The translations under genes and the position numbers were made by a program. Below are positions 57,793 to 64,000 of a stretch of DNA of 64,000 bases, piece by piece. The notes beneath the pieces were generated by a model. The model was not told the origin of the DNA, did no database searches, and worked only from the letters and a program-made list of their open reading frames with translations. The stretch's first letter is position 1, and each line of letters starts with the position of its first letter. The stretch is from Solenopsis invicta (taxonomy: Eukaryota > Arthropoda > Insecta > Hymenoptera > Formicidae): positions 558,001-622,000 of the forward strand of contig NC_052665.1 of NCBI RefSeq assembly GCF_016802725.1. The letters run 5' to 3'.

Positions 57793-58691
57793 GTAACAAA
57801 CAATCTGAAAATTACTACAGTTAACCATCACATGCTGATGATCTATTGCCTTTCTATAACAATAACATATATGACGTTTTAAACAACATAAACTCTTACG
57901 GCTCTCTCGAGTCGACACGTTTTTCTTCCTCTGACTCTTACGCAAATGCTGTATTTAACAAAAAGTACACTCGCACGTACTCTACTGGGTGCGCTCCTTC
58001 CCATCTTCCTACAGTCAACGCTGGTTCTAATCTGCACCGTGGTGGTTCTTCGTTACCTCGTCGCCCTACCCAGGTTAGACAACAAGCAGACTTAAATAAA
58101 GCATCTTTTCTTTACCCAAATGGTCGCTCTTCTTTCCCTCTAGGAATGGTGTCGCGTTCGAATAATTTAACTCTGGTTCGACCCCCACTTGTGTGCGCTC
58201 TTATAATCCTGACGACTCATCATTTAACTCTGTTAACCTCAATAATTTTATTGAAAATCTAAGCAAATTTTTCATAAATGTTCTTGCCTTTAATTCTCAA
58301 AAAAAGACTTCACAGCAATTATTGACGCCTCACTTAATTTTTTGTCTGTCCATATCAACACGAATAATATTATTAGCATACTCAAAAATCTATTTAATTG
58401 TAACTTTAATGATACTGACACTCTTAATACAGATACTCGCTTAAATCAGCAATTGGAGAGCTTTCAAATTCCTCAGACGGGTAAAAATAATCCAGGTTGT
58501 TCGTCACCTACTTTACCCTTTCCTAAACTCGTCAATACTAATTTTTCTTCTTAAATTTATAAACTTATCTTAATTGAATTTAATTTCTACATGTCATTAC
58601 CTGTTCACCTCTCTAATTCAAACACTCTCATCTCAATAATGCTAGGAGTTCTTCCCCCTCTCATAAAAATAACACTCACGATCTCTCAAAT

Positions 58692-59393
58692 AATTCATTT
58701 AATATATTACAATGGAACTGCCAAGGTCTTCGTAGCAAACTTCCCACCTTGCAGTCAATAGCTTACAATTATGAAATTATTTGTATCCAAAAGTCCATTT
58801 TATATAAAACCAATTTCTTCTATTTGAAAGACTTTCAAACAATTAGAAAAGACATTGACGGTCACAACAAACGTGGTCTGTGCACATTTGTACGCAATGA
58901 TATTTCATATTCCACTATTAATCTTAAACACATCACAGATCTTTCTATCGAAATTCTAGGCATAAGAATTAAAGTTAACAGCACTCAATGTCTTATTGTT
59001 AATTTGTACCGTCATCCCGGCAGACATACTTCATTCTCTGTGTTTAATAAGATACTAGAACTTCAAGATAATTTCCAACTAGTACTTTTAGTTGGCGACT
59101 TCAACTGTCATCATTCCTATTGGAACAACTCATATGATGATGGTCCAGACAAATTGCTGGCTAAGGCTATTGATCATTATAATTTTGTTTTTCTTAACGA
59201 CAAAAGCCCTACGTTTGTGCTCCCTTCTAATTATAGGGACTCGACTATTGATCTTTCCCTCTCTTCTAATAAATTAACCACCCTGTGTCTTTCTGAGACC
59301 TTGGATGACACCTGGGGTAGTGGTCATTTTCCTGTAATTACTCAAATTAATGGCTTGTTATCAAAACAGAAAAAATTCATTTATATTTATATT
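58692..59393 (+). pseudogene. LINE ORF2, apurinic/apyrimidinic-type endonuclease domain
   Basis: Nicks target DNA to prime reverse transcription. The frame begins NSFNILQWNCQGLRSKLPTL, the N-terminal WN-Q-RS motif of LINE endonucleases. The glutamate normally in CIQES is Lys here (CIQKS), removing a metal ligand. GDFNCHHSYWN (Asp-Asn active site), RDSTIDL (second Asp) and WGSGHFPV are present; the last reads GSGH where GSDH is usual, so a further catalytic Asp is lost. The frame is open for over 220 codons, then drifts into a short AT insertion near 59380. Two catalytic replacements suggest that this copy is dead even before its stops are counted. Confidence 0.85.
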
Positions 59394-59419
59394 ATAAATG
59401 GGCCCTTTCTCGCAGCCAA

Positions 59420-59608
59420 TTGAACGCCTTTAGAACCCTTTGTCTTAAAAACCCGGTTTCTTATGACGATCTCTCCGGTGTTAATGCTTGCGAAAAATAC
59501 GATAGCTTCATCATACACATCACGAATTTAATATTTAATCTTATTCCGGAACATCAGAGGTTTCCTAAATCCGCTATAGCCAAATTTTCCAAAAACACTC
59601 CTCCCTAG
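59420..59608 (+). pseudogene. LINE ORF2, EN-RT linker, nonsense-interrupted
   Basis: In a new frame the linker reads VSYDDLSGVNACEKYDSFII and ends KFSKNTPP then TAG, TGG. LINEs of this group normally have a P-W-W motif here, so the first Trp codon (TGG) has become TAG. Beyond it (59609-59884) the frame is broken and only fragments are readable. Confidence 0.75.
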
Positions 59609-59884
59609 TGGAAAGAAAATTGCTAGAAGGCTGTTGATTTTAGAAGAGAGGCTACTGCCATCTACAAACGTTATCCTTCATCGGAAAATTTTAACCTTTT
59701 CATTCAAGCTAAAAGATCGTGTTCCAAAATTCTTAAAAAACAAAAAAAAACTGCTGGAAAAACCTTTGTAAGTTTTTTAACTCTAAGACTCCTTTGGCAG
59801 AACTCTGGACACTGGTTAAACTTTTTAAAAAACGTAATCTAGCCTAATCTTTGTATCAAAACGACAGAAGTTGTTAGGTCGCAG

Positions 59885-61111
59885 TTGATCTGTGTCGACA
59901 AACTGTGGCCACCTTTGTGTTTGCTCGATCTTCAAGCACTCTGCTCTATATATTCTTATCTCACAGGATACTATCCTAACACCAATTCAGATGAAAATTT
60001 CACTGAAAGTTTTTGCCTGCTGAATTCTGACATTTCTCTTTCTGATATTGTTTCTACTCTTTATAGTATGAAGATCCATTCTGCTCCGAGCCTTGACCAA
60101 TTTACATACAATATTATTAAAGCTCTTTCTAACTGGTTCCTCTCAACTTTGGCAGATCTTTATAATGCCATCATCAAGGAATGTCTCTTTCCTGAACAAT
60201 GGTGTCAATCACTTGTCGTTCTTATCCCTAAGCCTCTAAGCGGAGTAAGACCCATTTCCCTTTTGTCATGCTTCCTCAAAATCCTAGAAAAAATATTCTA
60301 TTACAAACTTAGATGGGTCGTTAAGAATAATTGTTCTGTACCGGATTTTCAGGCTGGTTTCAGGTCGAACAGATCCTGTATTGACAATCTTGTCTCTCTT
60401 TCTAGTTTTATATACTCTGCTATTATTAAGAGTGAGACTATCGCCTGCGTGTTTTTGGATATTGAGGAAGCATTCGACAATGTTGTTCCCTACATATTGG
60501 TTCAGGATCTGGTGGATATGGGCTTGCCTCCCAATTTCTGTAGATTTATTGCCAACCTCATTATGGAAAGAAAACTCTTTTTTATTATCGACGGTGAAAT
60601 CAAAGGTCCCTTTTTTTTACGTAAGGGTACCCCGCAGAGATCCACATTAAATCCTACCCTTTTTAACATACATCTCAGACATATCGGCAATCACTTAACT
60701 AAAGACGGTCAGATTTTACAGTATGCAGATGACATTGCCCCCGTATCTGCTAAGAATGTCAGCAATATGCTAGGCCTTCTTCAGCACAATTTGGATCGAG
60801 TTTCCATTTTCCTTCAAGATAGAGGCCTGGTTTTATCCTCAGCCAAATCACAACTTCTGATTTTCTCCCGGAAACGCCTCTCTTTACATAACATGCATGG
60901 TTTTTCAGATATCTACATAAATGGTGCTTTAGTTTCCAGAGTCCCTAGTGCTCGTTTCCTAGGTGTTTGGTTTGACAAAAAGCTCAAAGAAAATATACAT
61001 TTTAAATATCTGATTTGTAAGGGTAGAAAATTCGCGGATGTTATTTCATCTCTTTCTGGCGTTTGGTGCTCATCCCCGCCTACTTTTACAAATTTTCTGC
61101 GCTACCTTTAG
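59885..61111 (+). pseudogene. LINE ORF2, reverse transcriptase domain (408-codon open frame)
   Basis: Copies the element RNA at the nicked target. Conserved blocks in order: SAPSLDQFTYNIIKAL, LVVLIPKPLSGVRPISLLSC, FQAGFRSNRSCIDNL, CVFLDIEEAFDNV (block A; the usual Asp-x(4)-Phe is DIEEAF), KGTPQRSTLNPTLF (block B; the normal Gly of PQGS is Arg), and ILQYADDIAP (block C, YADD intact). The thumb follows, and SARFLGVWFDKKL is the conserved block D/E. This is the longest intact piece of the element. The frame opens with a non-ATG continuation, so it is part of one larger ORF2. A frameshift near 61100 moves the homology (NFLRYLWKLY... in the next frame). Confidence 0.88.
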
Positions 61112-61305
61112 AAGCTCTATTGAATATGGAGGTCAGATTTTTCAATTTTGCAATAACTTATCTGATATCTTGAAACTTAAAAGACTTATTTATAGATGCA
61201 TCAGAGTTGCTCTCGGTTACAGACTCTCCACCCCTATCAACATAATGCTTTATGAATCTAAAGAACCTTCACTAGAAGTCAGAATCTTTCATATTTCCTT
61301 TAAAT

Positions 61306-61402
61306 ATATATATATATATATATAAAGTTCTCTTTAATAAAAGTAATCCCATTTTTTTCCTTAAAGTTCTCTTTAATAAAAGTAATCCCATTTTTTTCCT
61401 TA
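61306..61402 (+). repeat. (TA)n and 39-bp tandem duplication inside the LINE
   Basis: A (TA)n run (61306-61323) is followed by two near-identical 39-bp units, starting AAAGTTCTCTTTAATAAAAG at 61324 and 61363. The unit length is a multiple of three, but the (TA)n run and earlier frameshift already break ORF2 between RT and RNase H. Confidence 0.85.
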
Positions 61403-61587
61403 AGTCTCTCAGAGATGTAGTGGTCTCAGTACAAGATAAAGTTAAGCTCATTAAAAAATTTCCCATTTTTGGAATTTATATTCAGGCTTCTGGAGATTAA
61501 AAAAAAATATTTCGCAGCACAATTCCTCCTAAATTCCAATACTCTTATTCCGCTTACTCCTTCACCCCACGTATCAACAACTCTCCT

Positions 61588-62220
61588 ATGAAGCTGGATA
61601 AAGATGCTTCTAGTGACCTCGTTAACCAAAGTTTTCTTTACATGATCGATAAATCTTTCAAAGAACACACTCACCTCTATACAGATGGCTCAAAATCAGA
61701 ACACTCTTCGGCAGTTGGAGCCAGCGTATTCATCCCTAATTTAAACAAAGCTATAAGACACAAACTCCCTGCAGAGACATCTATCTTTTCTGCCGAAACT
61801 TGGGCGTTACTTGAGGCCACAGGAATCATTGAAGAGTTCCATTGGATCAACTCTGTTATTTTCACCAACTCTTTAAGTGTGCTTCAAGCTATCTTGCAAA
61901 ACAACCACACGGCTGATAATCACATCATATACAGACTTAAATACAAGCTCTTTCTTTTAGATAAATCAAACTTCAATCTGACTCTTTGCTGAGTGCCGGC
62001 GCACAAGGAAATTCCAGGAAATAAAAATGCGGACAAAGCTGCCAAGATTGCATTTCGTCAAGAATTCGTTCCTCCGTTCCGCATCCCATACACGGATTAT
62101 TTTGCTCAAATTAACTGTACTACAATTCATAAATTTAGAGCATATCTGGAAGAAGCGGCATATGTTAACGGCGTCCAACATACCTCCTTATATCAGCATA
62201 CTCTTCACAAACGTCCTTAG
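61588..62220 (+). pseudogene. LINE ORF2, RNase H domain
   Basis: Removes RNA from the RNA-DNA hybrid. YTDGSKSE (first Asp), SAETWALLEA (Glu), a FTNSLSVLQA block and, after a stop at 61990-61992 (TGA where CWVPAH is usual), VPAHKEIPGNKNADKAAK in the same frame. The third catalytic Asp, normally in FTDSLS, is Asn here. The fourth, in NADKAA, is kept. Confidence 0.83.
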
Positions 62221-62289
62221 TTTCACCGCAAACCTCTTGGTAGAGAAGAAATAGCGATTATTAACCGGCTTAGAAGTAATCACCTAAAA

Positions 62290-62535
62290 TACAGTTTATT
62301 TAGAAAAAAACATGTCTAATTCGCCAAATTGCCTCTGCGGGGAAGGTCGGCAGGACGCCAATCACATCATTTTCTATTGTCTAATTACTATTCCAAAATC
62401 AGCCAAACTCAGACAATATCTTAAAAATAACTATTCTTTATCCCAAATTAACATTTTTCCCATTCTTAGCTACCCAACCACTAAATTGTGTCGCCTCATG
62501 CTTTCGTGCTTTAAATTGTGCGAGCTTAATGTTTG
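62290..62535 (+). pseudogene. LINE ORF2 C-terminal Cys-His motif
   Basis: SPNCLCGEGRQDANHIIFYC is the C-terminal zinc-like motif C-x-C-x(7)-H-x(4)-C seen after RNase H in I-group LINEs. The frame continues to LCRLMLSCFKLCELNV and stop. The 3' UTR runs from here to the GAA tail near 62.85 kb. Confidence 0.78.
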
Positions 62536-63006
62536 AATCCTCCCGCTTTGTGCGTATGCGCGAATTTGTGTCTCCGACGCGATTTAAGGGAAGGGCGCTC
62601 AGTTCTCATCCTACATGGCTTCAGAGCCGTTTGGAGCGCTCTTGTGTCCCCCACAAAACTCCGGTTTGCTCCGCCATTATAAACTCAACTCCATCATTGT
62701 CATCGTCTACTTTTTATATTTTTCAATTCACTATTCACACTTCTCTGCAACCTGAAATTATTCTGATTTAATGACCAAATCGTCCCTGCCCTACTAATTC
62801 ACTGGGGACGGGGGCCAATTCGATATGAAGAAGAAGAAGAAAAAAAAGAAGATCCAGCAAATATTTCTACTGAAGACGCTCATTTGTAACTTCTCGCGTA
62901 GACAGCTTCCTCGTGCTGTCTCGCCCAGGCGTAACCGTATAAGGGAAGCCTTAAAAAGCATTTCTCTTTTACTCGTAAAGCAATTCTGTTCGCCACTCTG
63001 GAGTCG

Positions 63007-63291
63007 TGAGATTCCCCACGCTGCACTCGGTGTAACCCTGAATACCCAGTTTCGCAACTTGATCCCGGAATTAGTTTCTTTCCGCGGAAATTAATTCCCA
63101 TCGAGATTCCAAAAGAATCTCCACGGGATTCGCGACCACGACGACCAGTAGTACGCGATCAGGCAACACAGACACGCGAAAAGCGTAAAACCGTTGCTAC
63201 GCAAACCTGCGAAGTAAAAAAGAAGAAAAAGAAGAAACAGAAAGAGAACCGACCTCCTCGTTCTCTTCGGTCCTTAACACCAGAGCGTTAA
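63007..63291 (+). other. GC-rich open frame with Lys-rich C-terminus, unknown
   Basis: An open stretch of about 94 codons between stops, without its own ATG. It reads TRCNPEYPVSQLDPG, then a basic RPRRPVVRDQATQTREKRK segment, a poly-Lys run, and ends PPRSLRSLTPER before a TAA. Composition (basic, Arg/Pro/Thr-rich) resembles a retroelement gag tail or a nuclear protein exon. It lies just past the LINE tail in sequence of similar GC. No family was recognised, and a downstream exon-like or UTR-like GC block continues to 63.55 kb. Confidence 0.3.
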
Positions 63292-64000
63292 AAAGGCGCA
63301 ACACGTACCTCGCCCAGCACCTTCGGGTGCCACCTAATCGCACCATTTTCGTCGGCCTGACGAGAGTCTATCGACCGACGTGCCCGACGACCAAACTTCC
63401 CAGAGGATTAACAACAGTCTGTCAACCGTTCTCTTCATCAACGATTTCCGGAAGAAAAAACAACGTCCAGCCAAACGATTTCAACAAAGGCAACTATCAA
63501 CTGTTTCTTGTAAGAAGAATTATCGGTCAACACGGCGACCGCAACATATATTAATTTCACACTTACACACACACAAAGATTTAATTAAATGTCGGTGCTA
63601 ATCAAATTACACATTCCTGTCAAAGAACTCTACATTTATAATTCATTTTATTGTTGGGATTAAAGAAAGATGTAGAAAATTAATCGTGTTTATTACGCGA
63701 CCTTTCCCTCCCACGATCCCACAAACAGTATTAATAACATATTTATTTGAATCAAATAATTTATCTTATCAATGTACTGTATCTTTCATAGGTAGCACGC
63801 TGGGACAGCAAGGATTGTAATAATTCATGTAATTCATAGATCATCTCTTCTCTCTTTCTTTCTACGTTACATAGAAGAGAAAAAATAAATCGTGAATCAC
63901 GTGATATATTTACTGCCGCAGCGTACTGCGTATGAAGAGATACCTTGAGATATTACAAGTAAAATTTATATAATACTGTGTACCTTGCATATTAAAGAAC
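63292..64000. other. Window end, no gene recognised
   Basis: GC-rich to about 63550, then AT-rich. Plus-strand frames of 75 and 73 codons overlap each other and show no motif. Confidence 0.4.

Larger units (their letters stand above)
55845..62852 (+). mobile_element. I-type non-LTR (LINE) retrotransposon, nearly full length, mutated
   Basis: A 7-kb element with all parts in the expected order: a GC-rich 5' UTR with (GCC)n (55845-56250), a gag-like ORF1 with zinc knuckles, and ORF2 with endonuclease, reverse transcriptase, RNase H and a Cys-His tail. The 3' end has a short GAA/A-rich tail (about 62825-62852). An RNase H domain after the RT places it in the I/LOA-like group of LINEs and not in jockey or RTE. 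GC content and codon use differ sharply from the host flanks. Stops and frameshifts in both ORFs make it inactive. A clean target-site duplication was not established; AAATATTT occurs near both ends but not directly abutting. Confidence 0.88.

Overview
The window reads as a nuclear scaffold of an insect, most likely a hymenopteran and plausibly an ant. It is AT-rich, with short exons split by long AT-rich introns, abundant (GA)n, (TA)n and (GT)n microsatellites, and many palindromic MITEs. It also carries a piggyBac-type MITE, an I-type non-LTR retrotransposon and a Penelope-like element. The species assignment is inference from family content, not a database match.

Three host genes can be rebuilt exon by exon with phase-consistent splice sites. 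(1) 5.4-15.6 kb, minus strand: a complete secreted alpha-glucosidase (maltase, GH13) of 8 coding exons and 563 aa, with a probable TATA promoter and an untranslated first exon. A decayed exon of a second maltase lies at 0.95-1.05 kb on the same strand, so this was probably a tandem maltase cluster. (2) 25.8-38.3 kb, plus strand: a PDE1-type calmodulin-dependent cyclic nucleotide phosphodiesterase, 10 coding exons visible and the 5' end missing. A phase-compatible candidate cassette exon sits in its 7-kb intron. (3) 42.6-45.3 kb, minus strand: a complete 5-exon short-chain dehydrogenase/reductase of 262 aa, farnesol-dehydrogenase/DHRS11-like. Genes 2 and 3 converge on a shared 4.3-kb intergenic region.

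From about 46 kb to the end the window is mostly repeats and wreckage. It holds two nested foldback structures (46.0-48.1 kb); a Penelope-like element whose GIY-YIG endonuclease remnant is flanked by about 660-bp inverted arms (48.5-50.3 kb); another foldback element (50.6-51.1 kb); an SMC2 pseudogene tail (51.8-52.2 kb); two fragments of a protein kinase (52.6 and 54.7 kb); and a nearly full-length but mutated I-type non-LTR retrotransposon with a gag-like ORF1, endonuclease, reverse transcriptase and RNase H (55.8-62.9 kb). The last kilobase has a GC-rich ORF of unknown origin.

The host genes do not form one pathway. The maltase digests sugars outside the cell, PDE1 ends cAMP/cGMP signals under Ca2+/calmodulin, and the SDR reduces or oxidises a small lipid or terpenoid alcohol. 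No tRNA, rRNA or CRISPR feature was recognised.
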